From NCBI GenBank assembly GCA_947627405.1, contig CANQVY010000027.1, forward strand, positions 1 through 12,194: a stretch of 12,194 bases of DNA, read 5' to 3'. Position 1 is the first letter of the stretch. Each line of letters opens with the position of its first letter. Source of the stretch: an uncultured Bacilli bacterium (GTDB taxonomy: Bacteria; Bacillota_I; Bacilli_A; RF39; UBA660). This document shows, piece after piece, positions 1 to 5,738 of the stretch. The notes below the pieces were generated by a model that did not search any database, was not told the origin of the DNA, and worked only from the letters and a program-made list of their open reading frames with translations. A program made the translations under genes and the position numbers.

Positions 1-829
1 TGCCATAAGAATTAAAAATTTCTGTGTGATTTACTTGATCGTGCCTTTTGTTGTATTGCATTCCTTTCTCTTGATTGATGAGACCTCCTATCATAGGAAT
101 TCGAATTTGTCCTCCCAAGGTATGCCCACTTAAAATTAAGTCTGGATTATATTCTAAAATAGAAGAAACATTATTGGATTCATGGGTCATACTAAGGATG
201 TATTTATCTTTTTCTTTAAAATTAAAGGCTTCGCTGGTATGATTATCATTTGCAATATTACTTCCTATACCATTGATTATAATGTAAGAATTATCTTCGA
301 CATAAACTTTTTCAAAGGTATTGTTTAAAATTATAAAGCCACTATTTTTCATAAGAATATTATATTGTTTATTGCTATAATCTTCATTTCCAATACAAGC
401 ATATTTCGCTATTGTAGCATCTATTTTACTCAATTGATTTGTAATTTCTTTCATCGTATCATTATCTACTTGATAATTAGCGAAAATTAAATCCCCTGTA
501 AAAAGAACAAGATCTGGTTTCAATTCATTTATTTTTTGAACAAGCATTTTTAAATAATTTAAATCAACGGTAGTACCATAATGAATATCTGAAAAATGAA
601 TGATTTTTTTCCCATGAAAAGCATCCGGAAGTTTGGCGGAAGAAATTTTATATTCATTAATCATTAAACCACTAGTTTCTGTATATCGACAATAGATAAC
701 AATTAAAACCAAAATTAATATAAGAATACAGAAAAGGCGTACAAAAATATTTCCTTTTGTTTTTATCTTTTCATTTATGATTTCTTGTTGTTTCTTTTTA
801 TTCTTTTCACTTCTCGTTACACTTGCCAT
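1..829 (-). CDS. membrane-anchored metallophosphoesterase, YkuE-like (3' end off the window)
   Basis: Reverse-strand reading from the ATG at 829-827 gives 276 codons with no stop before the left edge. A basic N-terminus (residues 1-26) is followed by one hydrophobic segment (about 30-47), so the catalytic domain is probably tethered on the outer face of the membrane. Calcineurin-type metallophosphoesterase motifs follow in order: DIH (81-83), TGDL (111-114), GNED (147-150), the motif IV histidine in THES (H216), and SGHTLGGQ (234-241). The layout matches the YkuE-like phosphohydrolases of Firmicutes. Two residues are unusual: the usual GNHD is GNED, and the usual GHTHGGQ is GHTLGGQ, so one catalytic and one metal-binding histidine appear replaced. 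GGTGAT sits just before the ATG. The gene lies 26 bases past the terminator of the upstream CPBP gene, so its promoter is unclear. The family is secure; substrate and activity are unknown. Confidence 0.9.
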   Translation of the reverse strand, partial: MASVTRSEKNKKKQQEIINEKIKTKGNIFVRLFCILILILVLIVIYCRYTETSGLMINEYKISSAKLPDAFHGKKIIHFSDIHYGTTVDLNYLKMLVQKINELKPDLVLFTGDLIFANYQVDNDTMKEITNQLSKIDATIAKYACIGNEDYSNKQYNILMKNSGFIILNNTFEKVYVEDNSYIIINGIGSNIANDNHTSEAFNFKEKDKYILSMTHESNNVSSILEYNPDLILSGHTLGGQIRIPMIGGLINQEKGMQYNKRHDQVNHTEIFNSYG

Positions 830-854
830 AGTATCACCATAAAAATTATAGCAT

Positions 855-878
855 AAAAAAAGATCTTATTAAAGACCT
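855..878 (-). terminator. rho-independent terminator of the CPBP gene
   Basis: On the minus strand AGGTCTT pairs with AAGATCT (7 bp, one G-U) around a TAAT loop, followed directly by a run of seven T. The stop codon of the CPBP gene (871-869) lies in the loop and stem, so coding and termination signals overlap. It separates the protease gene from the metallophosphoesterase gene. Confidence 0.75.
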
Positions 879-1567
879 AAAGAAAGAATGGAGATTAAAG
901 TTAAAACCAAATTATGAATAAAATGCATCAAACAAGATGTGAAAAAATTATCGGATTTATAATACATGTAAGCAAAAGAAATACCTAAAGCAGAATATGG
1001 AATAAAATAAATAAATTCAGCTATTGTATTGGCTTGACCGACAACATGCATCATTCCAAAAGCAATACCAGATATTAAAATGAATAAAAGGGGATTTTTA
1101 ATCATATCTTTCCATGTTTTTCTAAAAACGATTTCCTCGATAAAGGGACCTAAAATGCTTGTTGAAATTAAAGCAATAATAGGGAAATTTTTAATATACA
1201 TTTGAACGGCATTTTCATTATTTGAAGAACTTCCTGGAAAAAGCTTTATAATGATAAGATTTGAAATTACCATAAAGAAAAGTCCAATAATCCAGTATTT
1301 AAATCCAATATCCATAATTTTATTTGGCCTTTTTTTAAAATCTTTTAAATCATGAAGTAAATCTTTTTTATATATACATATATATAGAATTAATAAAATG
1401 ATATAACTAAATATACTCAATAACAAGTGATCTTTATAGGTTAAGTGGTTTATATCTAATTTGAACAATACAATAGGAAGAATTGTAAAACCAGAACTCA
1501 ATAAAAAGAGTAGAATAGAAATAATTCCTTTGATATAGTTTTTATATTTTATTAAATAAGTTTTCAT
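869..1567 (-). CDS. CPBP family intramembrane metalloprotease (Abi/CAAX type)
   Basis: The 232-aa protein is dominated by hydrophobic segments (about 12-36, 46-66, 91-110, 128-142, 158-175, 183-201 and 217-232), as in polytopic membrane proteases. All three CPBP signatures are present: EEIVFR (E144, E145, R149), FGMMH (H174) and HFIHN (H215, N219). The metal-site glutamate and histidines are therefore intact. In lactic acid bacteria, CPBP/Abi proteins are often encoded beside class II bacteriocins and several confer self-immunity. Here the gene diverges from a peptide-export operon, which supports a producer-immunity or peptide-processing role; that role is inferred from position. The start is fixed by AGGAGTGAT three bases before the ATG, and a likely promoter lies at 1600-1627. 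Confidence 0.9.
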   Translation of the reverse strand: MKTYLIKYKNYIKGIISILLFLLSSGFTILPIVLFKLDINHLTYKDHLLLSIFSYIILLILYICIYKKDLLHDLKDFKKRPNKIMDIGFKYWIIGLFFMVISNLIIIKLFPGSSSNNENAVQMYIKNFPIIALISTSILGPFIEEIVFRKTWKDMIKNPLLFILISGIAFGMMHVVGQANTIAEFIYFIPYSALGISFAYMYYKSDNFFTSCLMHFIHNLVLTLISILSLGL

Positions 1568-1599
1568 AGCATCACTCCTATCTAAATCATATCACATAT

Positions 1600-1627
1600 A
1601 TTATATTTTAAAAAAAAAATTAGTAAA
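1600..1627 (-). promoter_or_regulatory. putative SigA promoter of the CPBP gene
   Basis: On the minus strand, TTTACT (1627-1622) and a perfect TATAAT (1605-1600) are 16 bases apart. Transcription would start near 1593, leaving a leader of about 26 bases that contains the AGGAGTGAT ribosome binding site. The sequence is extremely AT-rich, so a chance match cannot be excluded. Confidence 0.5.
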
Positions 1628-1639
1628 AAAACTAGGATT

Positions 1640-1667
1640 TTGTAAAAAAAGTGACAATAAATATAAT
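1640..1667 (+). promoter_or_regulatory. possible promoter of the peptide-export operon
   Basis: TTGTAA (1640-1645) and TATAAT (1662-1667) are 16 bases apart in the divergent intergenic region. A start near 1674 would lie inside the presumed ribosome binding site (1668-1677), which is hard to reconcile with efficient translation. The real promoter may be elsewhere; GTGACA at 1651 with GATAAT at 1675 is another weak candidate. Confidence 0.3.
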
Positions 1668-3756
1668 AGGAAGTGATAATATTAAAAAATATGTATTTGT
1701 AAAGCAACAAGGTTATAAAGATTGTGCATGTGCATGTTTGCTTATGATTATCAAATATTATAATGGATCTGTTTCTTTAGAGTATTTAAGAGAAATAACT
1801 AGGACAACAAAACAAGGGACAAACCTTTATAATTTAGTGGAGGCTGCGAATCAGATGGGCTTTAGAGCCTATGGTCTAAAAGGAAATATTGAAAGCTTAC
1901 AATCTTCATTCTTACCAGTGATTGCTCATGGCATCGTTGAACAGCAATATAAACATTTCATAGTTATCTATCAGATTGACAAGAAGAAAAAACGTTTGGT
2001 GATTGCTGATCCAGCCGATCAGATAAAAACAATTTCATTTGACGATTTTAAAAAATTTTCAACAGGATATTATTGTATATTAGAAATAATAAAACCGTTA
2101 CCCAAATTAAATGAAACAAAAACTTTTTCTCACTTTATTCTTAATAATATATTCAAAAATAAAAAATTATTGCTTACAAGTTTTCTATTTTCTTTCCTAT
2201 TTTTTCTTTTACAGATTGTATCTTGTTATTATATCCAATGCATTATAGATTATGTAATTCCTTATAAGTCCCTATATAATTTAGTATGTATTAGTCTTTG
2301 GTTTTTATCTTTTGCCCTTCTAAAAAATATTTTTTGTTATATTAAAAATAAAATAGCGATCGTCCTTAGTATGAAATTAGATGAATCGTTAACCGTTTCT
2401 ACTTTTAATCATATTTTATCACTTCCTTATTTTTATTATAAAAATCATCCAAGTGGAGAAATTTTATCGAGAATAAAAGATATTAAAGAAATCAGTGATA
2501 TGCTTAGTAAAAGCATAGTCGATATTTTAATTTCTAGTATATTGATTATCAGTACTTTTTTTCTTCTTTTGTTTTTGGATAAAATATTTGTAACAATTGC
2601 TCTTGTTATCGTATTGCTTTACTTATTTATTTTTTTTCTATTAAATATGTTGATTCATGTTTTAAATAAAAATCTTCATAAAGAAGCAGGTCGATTAAAT
2701 CATATGTTAATTGAATTTTTTCAACTTTTAGAAACCATTAAAAATTTAAATATTGGAAAAATTATAAAAATAAGATTTCATTTGTATTATAAAAAATTTC
2801 TTATGAATAAAACTCGTTTATGGAATCAATACAATCAATTGGAGTTGTTTACGGAAATATTAAATACAACAAGTACAATTTTATTTCTATTTACTATGGC
2901 ATTTTTAATTCTTCATACAGAATATAGCATTGGCCTTATTTTTACATATCAACAAGTATTTTGTTACTTTAACGAGGCCTTTAAGAGCTTGATAGAGGCT
3001 TCTTTAGAAGTAAAAAATAGTAAATTGAGTTTTGATCGTTTAAAAGAATTGTATGCTATAAAACAAGAAAAAAATAAAAAACATTCTGTAAAAAGTATTT
3101 CAATAAAAGGCAACATTACAATTAAAAATTTGGATTTTGCTTATGGAAAAAATAAAATTTTTCAGGCATTAAATCTAACAATTAAAAAAGGGGAAAAAGT
3201 GATTTTATATGGGCCCAGTGGTGTTGGAAAATCAACTTTAATTAAGATGATTCTACGTTTTATTGATGTAGATAAAAAGAAGATATTTATCGATGGAATG
3301 GATATAAGTGATCTGGATATATCGTTATTAAGAGAAAATATTTGTTATTTATCTCAAAATGAAATTTTAATTACGGATTCAATTTACAACAATGTAACCT
3401 TATATCGAAATATCGACTATGAGGATTTTTTAAAAGTATGTAAAATTACTTTATTGGATGAAATGTTGGAAAAAAATCTTATGAATTATGATAGTTTATT
3501 AGAAGAAAATGGGTTTAATTTAAGTGGAGGAGAAAGACAACGTATTTTATTAGCAAGAACGATTTTAAAAAACGCAAATATTTATATTTTTGATGAAAGT
3601 TTAAGTGAAATTGATATAGCTAGCGAAAGAAAAATATTGAAAAAGCTCTTTTACCTATATAGAGATAAAACCATCATAGTCATCTCTCATCGTTTTGATA
3701 ATCGTGCTTTATTTGATCGAAAGATCAAATTGGAAAAAGGATGTATTTATGAATGA
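1651..3756 (+). CDS. C39 peptidase-containing ABC exporter (bacteriocin processing and export)
   Basis: Single-chain exporter with three parts. An N-terminal C39 peptidase (about 14-145) has Q19, C25, H102 and D120 in place; it cuts leaders after Gly-Gly. A transmembrane domain (about 160-440) has hydrophobic stretches near 172-195, 208-228, 286-309, 312-337 and 405-430. The nucleotide-binding domain (about 485-701) has Walker A GPSGVGKST (521-529), Q569, signature LSGGE (624-628), Walker B IFDE (646-649) and H680. All catalytic residues are intact. The length suits LagD/PedD-type transporters. Start: 1651 is the only canonical upstream start (GTG) and has no good ribosome site. An AGGAAGTGAT at 1668 instead points to ATT at 1681, which would give a family-typical short N-terminus (KKYVFVKQQGYKDC) and 691 aa. 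The gene overlaps the next by 8 bases, and both putative substrates follow in the same operon. Confidence 0.95.
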   Translation: MTINIIGSDNIKKYVFVKQQGYKDCACACLLMIIKYYNGSVSLEYLREITRTTKQGTNLYNLVEAANQMGFRAYGLKGNIESLQSSFLPVIAHGIVEQQYKHFIVIYQIDKKKKRLVIADPADQIKTISFDDFKKFSTGYYCILEIIKPLPKLNETKTFSHFILNNIFKNKKLLLTSFLFSFLFFLLQIVSCYYIQCIIDYVIPYKSLYNLVCISLWFLSFALLKNIFCYIKNKIAIVLSMKLDESLTVSTFNHILSLPYFYYKNHPSGEILSRIKDIKEISDMLSKSIVDILISSILIISTFFLLLFLDKIFVTIALVIVLLYLFIFFLLNMLIHVLNKNLHKEAGRLNHMLIEFFQLLETIKNLNIGKIIKIRFHLYYKKFLMNKTRLWNQYNQLELFTEILNTTSTILFLFTMAFLILHTEYSIGLIFTYQQVFCYFNEAFKSLIEASLEVKNSKLSFDRLKELYAIKQEKNKKHSVKSISIKGNITIKNLDFAYGKNKIFQALNLTIKKGEKVILYGPSGVGKSTLIKMILRFIDVDKKKIFIDGMDISDLDISLLRENICYLSQNEILITDSIYNNVTLYRNIDYEDFLKVCKITLLDEMLEKNLMNYDSLLEENGFNLSGGERQRILLARTILKNANIYIFDESLSEIDIASERKILKKLFYLYRDKTIIVISHRFDNRALFDRKIKLEKGCIYE
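1668..1683 (+). promoter_or_regulatory. ribosome binding site pointing to a non-canonical ATT start
   Basis: AGGAAGTGAT (1668-1677), then three bases, then ATT (1681-1683) in the exporter frame. The CPBP gene of this window shows the same arrangement: AGGAGTGAT, three bases, ATG. The nearby ATG at 1689 is out of frame and stops after three codons. ATT initiation is known (infC), but it is rare and here only inferred. Confidence 0.45.
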
Positions 3757-4180
3757 TTTTATAGATATAAAAGATTATACCCAACTATATATGAATAAGA
3801 AAAGTTTTCCTTCTTTTTATGGAATTATTTTCCTTATGATCGTAATCATAAGTTTAGGATTTTTAAAAATAGATAGGTATTATGAATTAGAAGGTTATGT
3901 TTTGGAGGATTTAGTTGTTGTAAATGTTGATTTAGATCAATTAAGCAAACTCAATCAAAACAACATTTTATATATTGAAAATAGAAAATATGAATATAGC
4001 ATATATGATTATGAAGAAGAAATTATGGAGTACAATATGCATTTTTATAAAAGAGTAAGAATACAAATCAATTTGGATGAAAAATGGAATTATGATTATA
4101 ACATAATTAAAATCAAATTCCAAATCGACAAGAAAACCATTTTTGGGTTAGCATTTGAAAAAATGAAAGGAGAATTATGA
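3749..4180 (+). CDS. short HlyD/LcnD-like secretion accessory protein
   Basis: 143-aa protein with a cytosolic N-terminus, one transmembrane helix (about 22-40) and a beta-rich, Tyr/Asp/Glu-rich outer part. The N-terminal layout resembles bacteriocin secretion accessory proteins of the HlyD/LcnD family, as does a segment like one half of a barrel-sandwich domain (GYVLEDLVVVNVDLDQL, 49-65). The end KKTIFGLAFEKM (128-139) looks like the family's C-terminus. Full-length relatives are some 400 or more residues; the long coiled coil is missing, so this is a minimal version or a degenerate relative. AAGG lies 8 bases before the ATG, and the start overlaps the exporter stop as ATGAATGA. Upstream in-frame starts would lie deep inside the exporter gene. 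The function is inferred mainly from context and topology. Confidence 0.65.
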   Translation: MNDFIDIKDYTQLYMNKKSFPSFYGIIFLMIVIISLGFLKIDRYYELEGYVLEDLVVVNVDLDQLSKLNQNNILYIENRKYEYSIYDYEEEIMEYNMHFYKRVRIQINLDEKWNYDYNIIKIKFQIDKKTIFGLAFEKMKGEL

Positions 4181-4317
4181 AATTAGTAACTGAAGAAGAA
4201 ATGAAACAAATTCATGGAGGAATAAATATCTTTGTAATTACAGCCATAACGACAGCTGTGATTTTTGTATCAGGAATCATAACAGGCATAGTAAATCCGA
4301 CGAGGTGTAATAATTGA
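4177..4317 (+). CDS. double-glycine leader peptide 1 (putative bacteriocin precursor)
   Basis: A 46-aa precursor. The 15-residue leader MKLVTEEEMKQIHGG fits the double-glycine consensus (hydrophobic at -12, E-8, M-7, I-4, GG at -2/-1), the substrate signal for C39 exporters. The predicted mature peptide (16-46, 31 aa) is strongly hydrophobic and ends VNPTRCNN. It contains a GxxxG helix-packing motif (G33, G37) and a single cysteine (C44). AAAGGAG (4166-4172) precedes the ATG, which overlaps the previous stop as ATGA. The codons for its Thr-Arg-Cys end contain the GAGGTG ribosome site of the next gene. A hydrophobic GxxxG peptide paired with a cationic one suggests a class IIb two-peptide bacteriocin. 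A secreted signal peptide is the alternative. Confidence 0.85.
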   Translation: MKLVTEEEMKQIHGGINIFVITAITTAVIFVSGIITGIVNPTRCNN

Positions 4318-4490
4318 TGGAACGAGTAAAAGAGGAAGAACTTAAAAATATAAGTGGAGGAGGAATAACATTCAACGCAACTTATTTGAATGCAATCTAT
4401 AAAATTTCTTCTTTATTATTCGATATTGGAAGAGAACTTGGATCTTCAATTCGACGAATTTCATCGAATCAAGTATGCTCTTTAAAATAA
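4317..4490 (+). CDS. double-glycine leader peptide 2 (putative bacteriocin precursor)
   Basis: A 57-aa precursor whose leader MERVKEEELKNISGG is clearly related to that of peptide 1 (E-8, L-7, I-4, GG). The mature part (16-57, 42 aa) is quite different: an amphipathic segment with GxxxG (G38, G42), then IRRISS, one cysteine (C54) and a C-terminal Lys. The start overlaps the stop of peptide 1 by one base (TGATG), with GAGGTG at 4302-4307, so the two are probably translated in a coupled, near-equal ratio as expected for a two-peptide system. The single cysteine in each mature peptide would allow an intermolecular disulfide, which is speculation. I do not recognise a named bacteriocin. The leader evidence is strong, the antimicrobial role inferred. 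Confidence 0.85.
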   Translation: MERVKEEELKNISGGGITFNATYLNAIYKISSLLFDIGRELGSSIRRISSNQVCSLK

Positions 4491-4621
4491 TAAAAAAATG
4501 TAAGATATTTTTCTTACCACTTATCTGTTGGTTTTTAGGCTATATAATTAGCTTTATATATAATTTAGGAACGTATATAGGCATTTTTTTAAGATATTTA
4601 TTTCACAGAATAGTAAGCTAA
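4475..4621 (+). CDS. 48-aa cationic membrane peptide, possible immunity protein
   Basis: Small ORF overlapping the end of peptide 2 by 16 bases in another frame. It has a basic start (KIIKKCK, 4-10), two hydrophobic stretches (about 11-29 and 31-43) and no double-glycine leader, so it should stay in the membrane. No clear ribosome site precedes the ATG; translation is probably coupled to peptide 2. Residues 29-42 (YNLGTYIGIFLRYL) line up with 35-48 of peptide 2 (FDIGRELGSSIRRI), sharing G-x3-G-x3-R and mostly like-for-like hydrophobic positions. Its stop codon lies in the loop of the operon terminator, which suggests the frame is functional. Bacteriocin immunity peptides are often small, cationic, membrane-bound and encoded directly after the bacteriocin. 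This identification rests on context and should be treated as a hypothesis. Confidence 0.6.
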   Translation: MLFKIIKKCKIFFLPLICWFLGYIISFIYNLGTYIGIFLRYLFHRIVS

Positions 4622-4641
4622 AGGCTTACTATTTACTTTTT
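4610..4641 (+). terminator. rho-independent terminator ending the peptide operon
   Basis: Perfect 9-bp stem, ATAGTAAGC (4610-4618) with GCTTACTAT (4624-4632), loop TAAAG, then the T-rich tail TTACTTTTT. The loop contains the stop codon of the 48-aa ORF. Confidence 0.88.
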
Positions 4642-4660
4642 AAAATGGAAATGATACAAT
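4632..4660 (+). promoter_or_regulatory. possible promoter of the J-domain gene
   Basis: TTTACT (4632-4637) and TACAAT (4655-4660) are 17 bases apart, with TGA just before the -10. It overlaps the tail of the peptide-operon terminator. If used, RNA would begin near 4667, and translation would have to start at the in-frame GTG at 4680, not at the ATG at 4659. Confidence 0.4.
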
Positions 4661-5321
4661 GAATTGGGAAGTGGTGAAAGTGGAATTTAGAAAGTTATCA
4701 ATAGAAGAATTAAAAGCAATTGATTGCTTTTCCTTGTTCCATATTGATGAAAATTCGAGTGATGAAGAAGTAAGAAAAGCTCATAGAAAATTATCGGTTT
4801 TGTATCATCCAGATATACACAACAATGAAGAGGAAGCTTTACAAATGACGCAGCTTATTAATGCCAAGTATAGTCTTATTAAAAATGCGGATTTAAGAAA
4901 AGACTATAAGCGTAATAGGTATGCTAGGGATAAATTGCAATATGAACAATATAAAAGACAAACACAATCCAACGCAGCAAGGGATACTTCTCATCAAGAA
5001 ACTTCAAATGAATCAGACCATTTTACGCGTCCGATGCATCAAGAACAACCCAATACAACCAATTCAAACGAAATAGTAGTATCTTCCCAAGAAGATCAGG
5101 AAGAAAGCGAGTTTCAAGAATGGTTAAATCACCTAGATCCTAGCTATCGAAAATTATATTTATCTTATTATAACGATTTGATGCAATTGGAAGTCGACCC
5201 ATCTGTGAAAAGGGGAATGTCTGAGAAAAGGACAAAACAAATTGTGAGGGAATTAGCACGTAAATATACAGATGATTTTTTAAAAAGCGGAGTAAATCAC
5301 GAAAGAGCAAGAAATAAGTAA
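4659..5321 (+). CDS. J-domain (DnaJ-like) protein of unknown partner
   Basis: 220 aa. An N-terminal J domain (about 19-88) has the HPD tripeptide (50-52) that stimulates DnaK ATPase, between helices II (EVRKAHRKLSVLY) and III (EALQMTQLINAKYSLI). A Q/N/S/T-rich, probably disordered linker covers about 95-150. A charged helical C-terminus (about 152-212) has no resemblance I can name. There is no Gly/Phe region, zinc finger or DnaJ C-terminal domain, so it is a class C (type III) J protein that directs DnaK to a specific task and not a general DnaJ. The ATG at 4659 has GGAAATGAT before it; the in-frame GTG at 4680, behind GTGGTGA and downstream of a possible promoter, is a real alternative (213 aa). 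It lies directly before the rpsU promoters. I see no hairpin terminator after it. Confidence 0.88.
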   Translation: MNWEVVKVEFRKLSIEELKAIDCFSLFHIDENSSDEEVRKAHRKLSVLYHPDIHNNEEEALQMTQLINAKYSLIKNADLRKDYKRNRYARDKLQYEQYKRQTQSNAARDTSHQETSNESDHFTRPMHQEQPNTTNSNEIVVSSQEDQEESEFQEWLNHLDPSYRKLYLSYYNDLMQLEVDPSVKRGMSEKRTKQIVRELARKYTDDFLKSGVNHERARNK

Positions 5322-5340
5322 GAAAAAAGCAGAAAATAGG

Positions 5341-5369
5341 TTGAAATTCCTAAAATTTTAGATTATAAT
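5341..5369 (+). promoter_or_regulatory. rpsU promoter P1 (SigA type)
   Basis: TTGAAA (5341-5346), 17-base spacer, TATAAT (5364-5369): 11 of 12 consensus bases at ideal spacing, 105 bases before the rpsU start. The spacer contains the perfect 12-base palindrome CTAAAATTTTAG (5350-5361), a possible operator. Confidence 0.75.
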
Positions 5370-5411
5370 AACTAAATGTGAGAGAAAATTGTAAATAAAA
5401 TACAAAATTTG

Positions 5412-5440
5412 TTGAAAAATTGCGTATGGAGTGATACAAT
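5412..5440 (+). promoter_or_regulatory. rpsU promoter P2 (SigA type)
   Basis: TTGAAA (5412-5417), 17-base spacer, TACAAT (5435-5440), with a TGA just before the -10. Transcription would start near 5447, giving a short leader with the GGGAGGG ribosome site. With P1 it makes a tandem pair, as is common for ribosomal protein genes. Confidence 0.75.
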
Positions 5441-5473
5441 TCTTATAGAAAAAAAGCGAAGGGAGGGATTATC

Positions 5474-5686
5474 TTGGGAACAACAGCAGTCGTTAAAAAT
5501 GGTAACGTTGATGCAGCTTTAAAAATACTAAGACAAAAAAACGCAAAAGATGGTTCATCAAAAAAAATTCGCGATAGACAAGAAGGTTACTTAAAAAAAG
5601 GAGTAAGAAGAAGAATCGAAAAGGAAACAAATACAAAAAATTGTAGGAAGAGAAATCGTAATAAAGATAGAAATAAAGATAAATAA
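5474..5686 (+). CDS. rpsU: 30S ribosomal protein S21
   Basis: 70 aa, small and very basic, matching bS21 in size, in the opening (TTAVVKNGNVDAALKILRQK), in the central basic helix region (KIRDRQEGYLKKGVRRRIEK) and in its place before yqeY, the usual Firmicutes order. S21 binds the 30S platform near the anti-Shine-Dalgarno end of 16S rRNA. The start is TTG, supported by a strong GGGAGGG (5461-5467) six bases upstream; no ATG is available nearby. The C-terminus is low complexity (RKRNRNKDRNKDK), partly encoded by two copies of AATAAAGATA (5660 and 5672). The sequence is divergent from well-known S21 proteins, but context and composition make the call firm. Two promoters precede the gene and a terminator follows it, so it can be expressed alone. 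Confidence 0.9.
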   Translation: MGTTAVVKNGNVDAALKILRQKNAKDGSSKKIRDRQEGYLKKGVRRRIEKETNTKNCRKRNRNKDRNKDK

Positions 5687-5713
5687 TTCTGTACATTGTG
5701 CAGGATTTTTTTT
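5685..5713 (+). terminator. rho-independent terminator of rpsU
   Basis: AATTCTGTAC (5685-5694) pairs with GTGCAGGATT (5698-5707), 10 bp with two G-U pairs and a 3-base loop, followed by a T run to 5713. It overlaps the rpsU stop codon. Confidence 0.8.
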
Positions 5714-5718
5714 ATAAT
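5690..5718 (+). promoter_or_regulatory. possible weak yqeY promoter
   Basis: TGTACA (5690-5695), 17 bases, TATAAT (5713-5718), laid over the rpsU terminator. The -10 is perfect and the -35 poor (4 of 6). It would give a very short leader carrying the GGGTGAT ribosome site. Readthrough from rpsU is the alternative. Confidence 0.3.
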
Positions 5719-5738
5719 ATTTATGAAAGGGTGATACA

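Noticed and set aside
3695..3748. 18-residue upstream extension of the HlyD-like gene
   Set aside because: It would start deep inside the exporter gene with no ribosome site. The ATG at 3749 has AAGG at good spacing and the usual start/stop overlap.
5493..5696. 67-codon minus-strand ORF over rpsU
   Set aside because: Antisense shadow of rpsU; a Phe/Leu/Tyr-rich product that mirrors the AAA/AGA-rich coding strand.
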